From NCBI GenBank assembly GCA_021794475.1, contig JAJYQS010000012.1:1-62762 (forward strand): DNA of 62,762 nt, in the 5' to 3' direction. A program made the translations under genes and the position numbers. Below, one piece after another: positions 56,285 to 62,762 of this stretch (positions within the stretch are counted from its first letter, which is position 1; every line of letters begins with the position of its first letter). A model generated the notes under the pieces. It did no database searches and was not told where the DNA came from. It was given only the letters and a program-made list of their open reading frames with translations. This DNA comes from a bacterium (lineage in GTDB: Bacteria; SZUA-79; Acidulodesulfobacterales; Acidulodesulfobacteraceae).

Positions 56285-57439
56285 ATGCCTATTAGAGAAC
56301 TTATTTCAAATGAAATAGAAAACATTAAGCTAAAAGGTTTTTACAGGCAGCTCAATGAAAATAAAAACAATAATGCGATTATTAACTTATCGTCTAACGA
56401 TTATCTCGGATTGGCTTATAATGCAGAAATAAAAAGAGCTGCAAAACAAATAATTTCTGCATATCCTCTGTCGAGCGCATCGTCTCCTTTAATGTATGGC
56501 TATTTTAAGCCGCATATTGATTTGGAAAATAAACTATGCAGCTTTAAAGGGGGATACGAAAGATGTATTCTTTACCCGTCAGGCTATCAGGCAAATCTTG
56601 GAGTTATTTCAGCTTTATCAGGGATATCGCTCAATAAAACTTTTATAGCGTTCGATGAATTGTCTCATGCGTCTATTGTTGACGGGGTATTGTGCTCAAA
56701 GGCAAAATTCAGAAGATTTGAGCATAATGATCCTGAGCATCTTGACAAAATATTGCAAAAATATAGTTCCTATGAAATAAAAATCGTTATAACCGAAGGC
56801 GTATTCAGCATGGATGGCGATATTGCCAGTTTGCCGGATATTTTAGCCGTGTCAAAAGTTCATAACGCAATTACAATTCTTGACGATGCCCATGCTACCG
56901 GAACTATAGGCTCGTTTGGCGGAGGCAGCTGTAATTTTTATAACGATAACGGCGTAAAACTGAAACCGGATGTTATGGTCGGTACGCTTGGTAAAGCTCT
57001 TGCCTCTGAGGGAGCTTTTGTCCTTTCTGATAATTTAATTATTGACTATTTAATAAATAAAAGCAGACCATATATTTTTTCTACGGCAATATCCCCTGTT
57101 GCTGCGGGTATCGCACTGCAGGCATTAAATATTATTGAAAATAAACCGGAATTAGTTATTAAATTACAGATGATGTCTCAAAATATCAGGAGTGTTTTAA
57201 AAAATAGCGGATTAAATATTCTGAATTCAAATACACATATTATACCGATATTAATAGGCGATGAAACAAAGGCTGCAGAAATAGAAAAAACATTCATTAA
57301 TGAAGGTATACTTCTAAAAGCGGTTAAGTATCCTACTGTTGCCAAAGGCAGTGCAAGATTGCGTTTAAGCGTAAATGCAGGACTTAGCGATGTTGATGTC
57401 AAATATGTTTTAGATAATCTAATAAGATTGATTAAATAA
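56285..57439 (+). CDS. bioF: 8-amino-7-oxononanoate synthase
   Basis: A PLP-dependent alpha-oxoamine synthase that condenses pimeloyl-ACP/CoA with L-alanine in biotin synthesis. The 384 residues include NLSSNDYLGLA, the PLP pocket DDAHATGTIG, the Schiff-base Lys in GTLGKALASEGAF, and SRPYIFSTAISP. These features also fit 2-amino-3-ketobutyrate CoA ligase (Kbl), but the neighbouring bioC favours BioF. Confidence 0.9.
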   Translation: MPIRELISNEIENIKLKGFYRQLNENKNNNAIINLSSNDYLGLAYNAEIKRAAKQIISAYPLSSASSPLMYGYFKPHIDLENKLCSFKGGYERCILYPSGYQANLGVISALSGISLNKTFIAFDELSHASIVDGVLCSKAKFRRFEHNDPEHLDKILQKYSSYEIKIVITEGVFSMDGDIASLPDILAVSKVHNAITILDDAHATGTIGSFGGGSCNFYNDNGVKLKPDVMVGTLGKALASEGAFVLSDNLIIDYLINKSRPYIFSTAISPVAAGIALQALNIIENKPELVIKLQMMSQNIRSVLKNSGLNILNSNTHIIPILIGDETKAAEIEKTFINEGILLKAVKYPTVAKGSARLRLSVNAGLSDVDVKYVLDNLIRLIK

Positions 57440-57486
57440 ATAGGTCGTTAAATAATTAGTTAATTAATGCAGCAACTGCTGCATAT

Positions 57487-58413
57487 ATGGCATATATGAT
57501 AGATAAAAATAAAAATAATAAAATAGATAAAAACAAAATTAAAAAAAATTTTTCAAATTCTCACCAATATGATAATGCAATATCATATCATAAAATCACC
57601 CTTGAAATGATTGCAGATGATATATTATCTTTTTTTATATTGCAACATAGTACAGCATTTATTAATAATAACAGTTTGTTAAATAGATTGAATATTCTTG
57701 ATGCCGGCTGCGGAACATGCAACGGGTTTTTATATATTAAAAATAAGATAAATAATAATATAAAGAATTTTGATTTTATTTATTTAGGGGTTGATATAGC
57801 ATTAGGAGCATTAAAGAGAGGGCAGTCAAAAGTTAAAACCGATGAAACAGGCGGTGCTTATCTGTGTTGCGCTGATTGTGAAGAAATGCCGGTAAAGAAC
57901 AAAATAATGAATGTTGTTTTTTCTAATATGGTTTTGCACTGGCTAAATAAACCGCTGCATTTTATTAAATCCGTTAAAAACAGTTTAAACTCAGATAGTG
58001 AAAATTTATTTATCTGCTCATTTCTTTCTGAAGGTACGTTAAAAGAACTTAATCGGTGCTATGATAAATATTTGGACGGCAATGCTGCGGAAAAGATAGC
58101 TCTCCATAAATTTCCTGATGCCTGTTATATTAAAGAACTATTAATTTCCGAAGGTTTTGTTGTAGAAGAATTTAAAATTGTAGAACATAAGGAATATGCA
58201 AAAACAGCTTTTGAATTATTTAAAAGGATAAATATTATAGGAGCTAAAAATTCTACAAATAATCTCGATAATATTAGAAATGAGCCTATTTTTTCACGAT
58301 ATTCAATTCTTAAAAAAGTTCTGAGAGATTACGAAAACACATATACTGCAGATAGGGGCAATGTTTACGCTTCTTACTATTTAACATATATAAGAGCAAA
58401 ACTTGCAGATTAA
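57487..58413 (+). CDS. bioC: Malonyl-ACP O-methyltransferase BioC
   Basis: A 308-residue class I SAM methyltransferase. KKNFSNSHQYDNAISYHKI is the typical BioC opening (after an AT-biased Lys/Asn-rich leader), the SAM loop is LDAGCGTCNGF, and FSNMVLHWLNKP is the BioC-like motif IV. BioC methylates malonyl-ACP so that fatty-acid synthesis can build pimeloyl-ACP. It follows bioF; no bioH-type esterase, bioA or bioD is visible in the window. A strong terminator follows. Confidence 0.87.
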   Translation: MAYMIDKNKNNKIDKNKIKKNFSNSHQYDNAISYHKITLEMIADDILSFFILQHSTAFINNNSLLNRLNILDAGCGTCNGFLYIKNKINNNIKNFDFIYLGVDIALGALKRGQSKVKTDETGGAYLCCADCEEMPVKNKIMNVVFSNMVLHWLNKPLHFIKSVKNSLNSDSENLFICSFLSEGTLKELNRCYDKYLDGNAAEKIALHKFPDACYIKELLISEGFVVEEFKIVEHKEYAKTAFELFKRINIIGAKNSTNNLDNIRNEPIFSRYSILKKVLRDYENTYTADRGNVYASYYLTYIRAKLAD

Positions 58414-58441
58414 ACTTTTACTGCAATAGATATATTAAACA

Positions 58442-58496
58442 AAAACCCCAGATAACTTACCTGCGTTATAAATGCATATAAGTTGTCTGGGGTTTT
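58442..58496. terminator. Bidirectional terminator between bioC and pal
   Basis: AAAACCCCAGATAACTTA (58442-58459) pairs with TAAGTTGTCTGGGGTTTT (58479-58496) over 18 bp with one wobble. T-tracts follow on both strands. It lies between the convergent bioC (+) and pal (-). Confidence 0.93.
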
Positions 58497-58530
58497 ATCA
58501 TTATTTACTTCTTTTTTATTTTAAAAAAAT

Positions 58531-59091
58531 TTACTTTGAAGCAGGTACGAAATGGTCTCTTCTGTTTATAGCATAGCAAACTCTTGTATGAGCTCTGCAT
58601 ATTGGTTTTTCTTTACCAAAGCTTATTGTTTTAAGCCTATTTGCACTTATGCCAAGGTCTTCTAAATAAGCCTTAGCAGCATTTGCTCTTCTCCAGCCAA
58701 GTGCTAAGTTATAACTTTCCGAACCTCTTCTATCGCAGTTGCCCTGAACCTGAATGGCAGTGTCGCGATGATATTTTAAATATATCGCATCTTTTTTTAA
58801 AATCATTTTGTCTAACGGAGTAAGAATGGATTTGTTAAACGCAAAATGAATGTTATTGCCGTTAGAGGCAATATTGTAAGATGCAAGCCATGGATACTTT
58901 CTTAAATAAGGGCTGACTTTTTGGGTAATAACAGGCTGCGTCGGCTGCTGAATAGCCACTGCCGGTTTCTTTGCAGGCGGCAAAGCGCTTGAAGATGTTT
59001 TAGTAACTTTTGGAGCGCAGCCTGAAAGAACGGCAGATACCCCGAATACTAGTCCAAGAATAGACAATCCTATCTTTGTTTTTTTGTTCAT
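58531..59091 (-). CDS. pal: Peptidoglycan-associated lipoprotein (Pal/OmpA-like)
   Basis: A 186-residue lipoprotein with lipobox LSGC at the end of its signal peptide, a Pro/Ala-rich linker (about 32-60), and an OmpA-like domain with YFAFNKS-type start (HFAFNKSIL) and VQGNCDRRGSESYNLALGWRRA, the peptidoglycan-binding signature. It anchors the outer membrane to the wall as part of Tol-Pal. No tol genes are adjacent. AAGGAGAG provides a strong ribosome binding site. Confidence 0.92.
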   Translation of the reverse strand: MNKKTKIGLSILGLVFGVSAVLSGCAPKVTKTSSSALPPAKKPAVAIQQPTQPVITQKVSPYLRKYPWLASYNIASNGNNIHFAFNKSILTPLDKMILKKDAIYLKYHRDTAIQVQGNCDRRGSESYNLALGWRRANAAKAYLEDLGISANRLKTISFGKEKPICRAHTRVCYAINRRDHFVPASK

Positions 59092-59260
59092 GTTACTCTC
59101 TCCTTAAAAAATAAAATTAAATAAATTTTGTTTAAAATAAAAAAATATGAAATCATCTTTTCTCATTGTACAATTTATATATATATCATTATTTAAAAAA
59201 AAATCAATATATTTTTTTATAGACGGTTGAATTAATTTTTTTATGAGATAAACTTTAATT

Positions 59261-60310
59261 ATGGATAGTTATACCGACAATAAAAAAAATGAATTTTATA
59301 TTCAGTGGCATTTTATAGACAGCTGCAATTTAAGGTGTATTCATTGCTATCAGAATGACTATTTGTTTAAAGAACCCGACTTAAATAAATTAAGTCTTAT
59401 TTTTCACAAACTTGATGATGCTTTGGCAAAATGGAAAATGGGCGGTTTTGTTTCACTGACAGGAGGGGAACCCTTTCTGAGTCCTTCCTCTTTATTTTAT
59501 GTGGCTGAATTAATAGAAAATTCGCCAAATTTTCAAAATGTTGCCATATTATCAAACGGTACATTAATAGACGAAAATATTATTAAAGAAATTAAAAGAT
59601 TTAAAAAAATTACCGAGATTCAAATATCTATAGATGGACCTGATGCTCAAATACATGAATCCATAAGGGGAAAAGGTACTTTTTTGAAAACTGTTGAAAC
59701 TGTTAGAAAATTAGTTAGCGCAGGATTGAAAACTTCTATTATGTTTACGGTGCATAAAAAAAATATGGACTATGCCGAGGATATGCTGTATTTGGCTAAG
59801 GAACTTAAAGTAAATTCCTTAACCATTGAAAGAATGACAACAATGAATGAAAAAGAAAAAAACGAATTTTTTATCAATCCTTATGATTTGGAAAGAGTTT
59901 ATAAAAACTTGTATGAAAAATCTAAAGTAGTGTTTGCAGAATCTGTGACAAAACTTATAACTTCCAGACCGTTATGGAATCTGGTAGATGAAAGTGCAGG
60001 CGGGTTTTGCCCGGTAGGACTTTCTTCAGTCTGCATTCTTCATGACGGTACCGTGCTCCCATGTAGAAGGCTCTATTTGCCGCTGGGAAATATTATTGAA
60101 GAAGGTCTCTTTAAAATATGGTATGGTTCAAAAATTTTATGGGATATTAGAAATAAGAAAAATCCGCCGGATAATAGCGGGGTTCATCCGCAATCTGCAT
60201 GTTCGGATATTAATTGTTCCCATTTTAAAAGATGCGGAGGATGCAAAGCGGTGAGCTATTATTATCACGGCAATATACACGAAAAAGATCCTCAATGCTG
60301 GCTTAACTGA
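59261..60310 (+). CDS. Radical SAM/SPASM peptide-modifying enzyme
   Basis: A 349-residue radical SAM enzyme. The cluster motif is CNLRCIHC (Cys22, 26, 29), with TGGEPFLSP at 67-75. The C-terminal SPASM domain has Cys258, GTVLPC (Cys268), Cys314, Cys319, Cys325, Cys328 and Cys346, enough to hold two auxiliary Fe-S clusters; Cys250 lies just before them. SPASM enzymes near a PqqD-like protein and a small peptide modify that peptide. Here the PqqD-like gene starts 57 bp downstream and a 34-codon peptide gene follows. Candidate reactions are tyramine excision (splicease), thioether formation or Tyr cross-linking. No strong ribosome binding site was found upstream. Confidence 0.9.
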   Translation: MDSYTDNKKNEFYIQWHFIDSCNLRCIHCYQNDYLFKEPDLNKLSLIFHKLDDALAKWKMGGFVSLTGGEPFLSPSSLFYVAELIENSPNFQNVAILSNGTLIDENIIKEIKRFKKITEIQISIDGPDAQIHESIRGKGTFLKTVETVRKLVSAGLKTSIMFTVHKKNMDYAEDMLYLAKELKVNSLTIERMTTMNEKEKNEFFINPYDLERVYKNLYEKSKVVFAESVTKLITSRPLWNLVDESAGGFCPVGLSSVCILHDGTVLPCRRLYLPLGNIIEEGLFKIWYGSKILWDIRNKKNPPDNSGVHPQSACSDINCSHFKRCGGCKAVSYYYHGNIHEKDPQCWLN

Positions 60311-60366
60311 TTTTATAAAAAAATACAGTTAGTCGGTACAATTAATTAAGGGATGGTTCGCTGATT

Positions 60367-60633
60367 ATGAATGTTATTAAATATAAACTTTTGCCGCAGT
60401 ATATTTTGCATGATGACGGCACGGAAAAATATATGCTTTTTGATACTAATACAGGCGACATATATAAATTGAATGCCGTGTCATATAATATCTTATCCTT
60501 TTGCAGCGGTGAATACACAAGCGATGAAATAAAAAATGAAATCTTAAAAATGTTTGATGTTCCTTTAGATATTTTAAGCAAAGATTTTAATGATATTATT
60601 ACAAAATTTCTAAATGAAAATATAATTTCTTAA
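60367..60633 (+). CDS. PqqD-like RiPP recognition element protein
   Basis: An 88-residue stand-alone PqqD-fold protein. The pattern MLFDTNTGDIYKLNAVSYNIL (beta-hairpin then helix, cut to its core) and a C-terminal amphipathic stretch with FLNENIIS match the winged-helix RiPP recognition element (RRE). Such proteins bind the leader of a precursor peptide and present it to the modifying enzyme, as PqqD does for PqqE. It sits between the radical SAM gene and the peptide gene. Confidence 0.85.
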   Translation: MNVIKYKLLPQYILHDDGTEKYMLFDTNTGDIYKLNAVSYNILSFCSGEYTSDEIKNEILKMFDVPLDILSKDFNDIITKFLNENIIS

Positions 60634-60743
60634 AATTCTTAAAATAAAATAAAAATATTTTTTAATAATCGCTAAAATTATTTTTAATTTTTCTTAAATT
60701 TTTCTAAAAATAACGTCAGTTAAAATTAAGGAGGTGAAAAAAC

Positions 60744-60848
60744 ATGAAGACCAATTACGAAAAGCCGCTGTTGGAGCAGTTGGATGCCGAAGAGTTTTAT
60801 TTAACTTTAATGGACAACTATGGAGTTAACGATTCGTGCTATTCTTGA
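60744..60848 (+). CDS. 34-residue putative RiPP precursor peptide
   Basis: The frame opens with ATG at 60744, preceded by AAGGAGGTG (60728-60736), the best Shine-Dalgarno sequence in this part of the window. The peptide starts MKTNYEKPLLEQL. Y5-P8-L10 fit the YxxPxL motif that RRE domains bind in lasso-peptide and related leaders. The C-terminal half is acidic with Tyr19, Tyr26, Tyr33 and a single Cys32; it contains N25-Y26-G27 followed by VNDSC. There is no GG or obvious protease site, no signal peptide and no similarity to a housekeeping protein. It is too short for standard gene callers. Role inferred from context. Confidence 0.78.
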   Translation: MKTNYEKPLLEQLDAEEFYLTLMDNYGVNDSCYS

Positions 60849-60887
60849 AAATCCTGCAAGTGAAATGTGCAGTTGGCACATAAGAAT

Positions 60888-60960
60888 TAAGCGTCTTATT
60901 CTTGAAATATTATAAAAAATATAAAAAGAAAAAGGCGCTTATTTTATTTATCTTATTTTT
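60888..60960 (+). terminator. Intrinsic terminator after the peptide gene
   Basis: TAAGCGTCTTATTCTT (60888-60903) pairs with AAGAAAAAGGCGCTTA (60926-60941), 16 positions with one wobble and one A-A mismatch, around a 22-nt loop. A long T-rich tract follows. It closes the radical SAM cassette. Confidence 0.8.
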
Positions 60961-61102
60961 TTTAATTTTAATTAATTATATAGTAGCCGTTTTCAATGTT
61001 GCATAATAATTGCGGCAATAGTTTGGTTTAAGTTTTGTATACATAAAAAAATAGTTATATTATCTTAATCTTATCTTATTTTTTTTATTCTCGTTCTCTT
61101 TT

Positions 61103-61885
61103 TTATATTGTTCTGTCTATTATTTTTTGTAAATCTTTTATATCTTTTCTTGCATTAATTTCAAAATTATTATCAATATTAATATTATTTTTTGCGGTTA
61201 TTTCATCAAGTCCGATTTTATATTTATTTTTAACGGCTGTGTCTATGAGCATATCGCAAAATATAAAATTTTTAGGCAAAATACTTCCATGTATATATGT
61301 GCCGTAGAAATTATTAGCGGTAGCTCCCTCGCTTTTATCTGCACCGTTATTGCCGTATCCTGCCAACACTTTTCCGAAACACCGCTGCGATTCCGATAAG
61401 TATGTTCTTCCTCCGTGATTTTCAAACCCTACAATTGTAATATCGCCGAAAATAGAGGCTATATTTCCTGTCAATCTGGATTTCTTCGGTTCAGCTATCG
61501 TATATCCGTTGAAAATAGAAATGCCTTCGATTATTTTATTATCCGCAGCTTTGTAGTAATCCAGCAGAAGCTGATAGCCTCCACAAATTGAAAGCATTAT
61601 TTTGCCCGCATCCTTAGCATCTTTAAGCTCATTTTTCTTGTTAATTGTTAAATCTTTATAAATCAAAGCCTGTTCTGAATCCTGTCCTCCGCCGATAAAC
61701 ATAATGTCGGTTTTGTTTATGTCTATTTTTTCGCCTATAGTTGCCGATTTAGTGTTAACGTTTATTCCATATAATGAAGCTCTGTATTTAAAATATAAAA
61801 TATTTCCTCTGTCCCCATATATATTCATAATTTCAGGATAGAGGTCAACGGCGTTTAAATTTAACTTTAGTGAATGGCTATTCAT
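61103..61885 (-). CDS. gatD: GatD-like glutamine amidotransferase (lipid II isoglutaminyl synthase subunit)
   Basis: A 260-residue class I glutamine amidotransferase. The nucleophile Cys is in LSICGGYQLL, and GFENHGGRTYL, GYGNNGADKSEG and GTYIHGSILPKN, with the catalytic His, match GatD of Gram-positive bacteria closely. GatD supplies ammonia to MurT for amidation of the D-Glu in peptidoglycan stems. No murT is found in this window, which is unusual since the two genes normally form an operon. Cobyric acid synthase-type amidotransferase is a less likely alternative. Confidence 0.87.
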   Translation of the reverse strand: MNSHSLKLNLNAVDLYPEIMNIYGDRGNILYFKYRASLYGINVNTKSATIGEKIDINKTDIMFIGGGQDSEQALIYKDLTINKKNELKDAKDAGKIMLSICGGYQLLLDYYKAADNKIIEGISIFNGYTIAEPKKSRLTGNIASIFGDITIVGFENHGGRTYLSESQRCFGKVLAGYGNNGADKSEGATANNFYGTYIHGSILPKNFIFCDMLIDTAVKNKYKIGLDEITAKNNINIDNNFEINARKDIKDLQKIIDRTI

Positions 61886-61932
61886 TGCTTTAAATTAAAT
61901 AAATTAAATTATTTATTGTATAATATAATTAA

Positions 61933-61953
61933 TTATAACTTATAACTTATAAC
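61933..61953. repeat. TTATAAC heptamer, three perfect tandem copies
   Basis: Three exact TTATAAC units, with a degenerate fourth (61954-61960), lie in the divergent gap between gatD and the glyoxalase-like gene, 98-118 bp before the latter. Confidence 0.88.
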
Positions 61954-62057
61954 TTATACGTTATAAATTATAAATGCAAATACAAATATTACACGCAGCT
62001 TTCAGATATAATTAAATAAAATAATAAAATAAAAATAATTAAAAAAGGAAAATAATT

Positions 62058-62444
62058 ATGAAGCTGATACACGCCGCTATAAAAACAGTAAATTTAGACA
62101 AATCTTTAGCCTTCTATACCGATATATTAAATATGCATATTAAAGAAAAAAAATATATTGAAGCGCATAAAACAACGCTGGTTTTTTTACAAGATGATGA
62201 ATCAAAATTTGAAATAGAACTTATCTATGATGCAACTCCCGTACATATAAACGGCGCCGATTGCAGTTTTGCTCATTTTGCTTTTATGACTGATAATATA
62301 GACAAAGATTTTATTGCCATAAAAGAAAAAGGAGCTGCAGTTACGCGCGAACCTTTTTATTCGCTTGATAAGAGTATGAAATTAGCATTCATTAAAGACC
62401 CTGACGATAATATGATAGAACTGATACAATACTTTAACTTATAA
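62058..62444 (+). CDS. Glyoxalase I-like (VOC-fold) protein
   Basis: A 128-residue vicinal oxygen chelate protein. Metal-ligand positions His5 (LIHAAIKTVNLDKSLAFYTD), Glu in FEIELIYD, His in FAHFAFMTDN and Glu in NMIELIQ give the H-E-H-E set of glyoxalase I. It would convert the methylglyoxal hemithioacetal to lactoylthiol, but VOC proteins vary widely in substrate. AAAGGAAA precedes the start. It stands alone on its strand between gatD and queF. Confidence 0.82.
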   Translation: MKLIHAAIKTVNLDKSLAFYTDILNMHIKEKKYIEAHKTTLVFLQDDESKFEIELIYDATPVHINGADCSFAHFAFMTDNIDKDFIAIKEKGAAVTREPFYSLDKSMKLAFIKDPDDNMIELIQYFNL

Positions 62445-62492
62445 AAATAAAAATACCTTATTTCATACTTCATTTTGCATTTTATTTTTTTA

Positions 62493-62762
62493 TTATGCTT
62501 TCTGCGCGTCATTATTGAAGATGTTATATTTAACTTTAACTATAGTATCCAGTCCGCCCCTTGATTCAAATTTTGCTTCGATTTCCATATATTGAGGTTT
62601 CAATAAGTTAGTCAAATCGTTTAATATTCTGTTTGCGGCATGTTCCTGAAGTATCCCTACGTTCCGAAAAGACAGCAGATAATATTTTAGCGACTTCATT
62701 TCAACAAGACTGCTGTTCGGGATATATTTTATATTAAGTTCTGCCGTATCCGGAAGCCCGCT
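62493..62762 (-). CDS. queF: NADPH-dependent 7-cyano-7-deazaguanine reductase, C-terminal part
   Basis: The minus-strand frame is open to the right edge of the window, so the N-terminus is outside. [21 protein letters not shown] leads into [20 protein letters not shown], the QueF hallmark, and RGGLDTIV near the end. QueF reduces preQ0 to preQ1 in queuosine synthesis. The catalytic Cys lies upstream of the visible part. The ATG at 62699 is internal and should not be taken as the start. Confidence 0.9.
   Translation of the reverse strand, partial: SGLPDTAELNIKYIPNSSLVEMKSLKYYLLSFRNVGILQEHAANRILNDLTNLLKPQYMEIEAKFESRGGLDTIVKVKYNIFNNDAQKA

Noticed and set aside
60870-60890. TTGGCACATAAGAATTA as a sigma-54 promoter (GG-N10-GC)
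   Set aside because: The -24-like TGGCAC is present, but there is no GC at the -12 position, and the site lies inside the terminator region of the cassette.

Overview
The window is strongly AT-rich bacterial DNA, densely packed with genes on both strands. The proteins point to a diderm (Gram-negative-type) cell: a Pal/OmpA lipoprotein, an outer-membrane beta-barrel porin, an RND pump with a lipoprotein adaptor, and type IV pilus ATPases. Two conserved blocks are arranged in the style of deltaproteobacteria/Desulfobacterota: aroE-pilB-pilT-pilC-pilS-pilR, and rimP-nusA-infB-rbfA-nrnA-truB-rpsO-pnp-M16 peptidase. A low-GC lineage of that group, perhaps similar to Acidulodesulfobacterales, is my best guess. 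That is inference from gene content and composition, not a measured placement.

Layout. 1-1.4 kb (-): the 5' part of a DUF3857/transglutaminase-like protein and a tRNA-Leu(CAG). 1.6-9.4 kb (+): RNase R, a UbiB-family kinase, RibF, and a two-component pair (histidine kinase plus NtrC-type regulator). 9.5-15.3 kb (-): xseB-ispA-dxs-tlyA-TPR protein, an isoprenoid precursor operon. 15.7-26.6 kb (+): a small membrane protein, a DUF4388 protein, aroE, pilBTCSR and truA; no pilin gene is present. 26.7-37.8 kb (+): the translation/RNA operon, from a terminator abutting rimP through pnp, then an M16 protease and an unknown membrane protein. 38-44.7 kb (+): a TetR-controlled efflux locus (TetR, adaptor, RND pump, DHA2 MFS pump) with a clear operator-promoter and a REP-like palindrome. 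44.7-46.3 kb (+): xseA, far from xseB.

46.3-50.9 kb (-): a molybdate-type ABC transporter (modA, modB, modC) behind an outer-membrane porin. 51-53.8 kb (-): bioB-ruvX-mltG. 54.1-55.6 kb (-): a CbpA-like DnaJ with a CbpM-like modulator, separated by a hexanucleotide repeat. 55.8-58.4 kb (+): an RmlC-like cupin, bioF and bioC, closed by a strong bidirectional terminator. 58.5-59.1 kb (-): pal. 61.1-62.8 kb: an orphan gatD (-), a glyoxalase-fold protein (+), and the 3' part of queF (-).

The most interesting locus is 59.26-60.95 kb (+): a radical SAM/SPASM enzyme, a stand-alone PqqD-like peptide-recognition protein, and a 34-residue peptide gene with the strongest ribosome binding site in the neighbourhood, followed by a terminator. 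The peptide has a YxxPxL recognition motif near its N-terminus and an Asn-Tyr-Gly tripeptide plus a single Cys near its C-terminus. This is the architecture of a RiPP (ribosomally made, post-translationally modified peptide) system. The X-Tyr-Gly motif makes splicease chemistry (tyramine excision, as in PlpX/PlpY) a specific, testable hypothesis.
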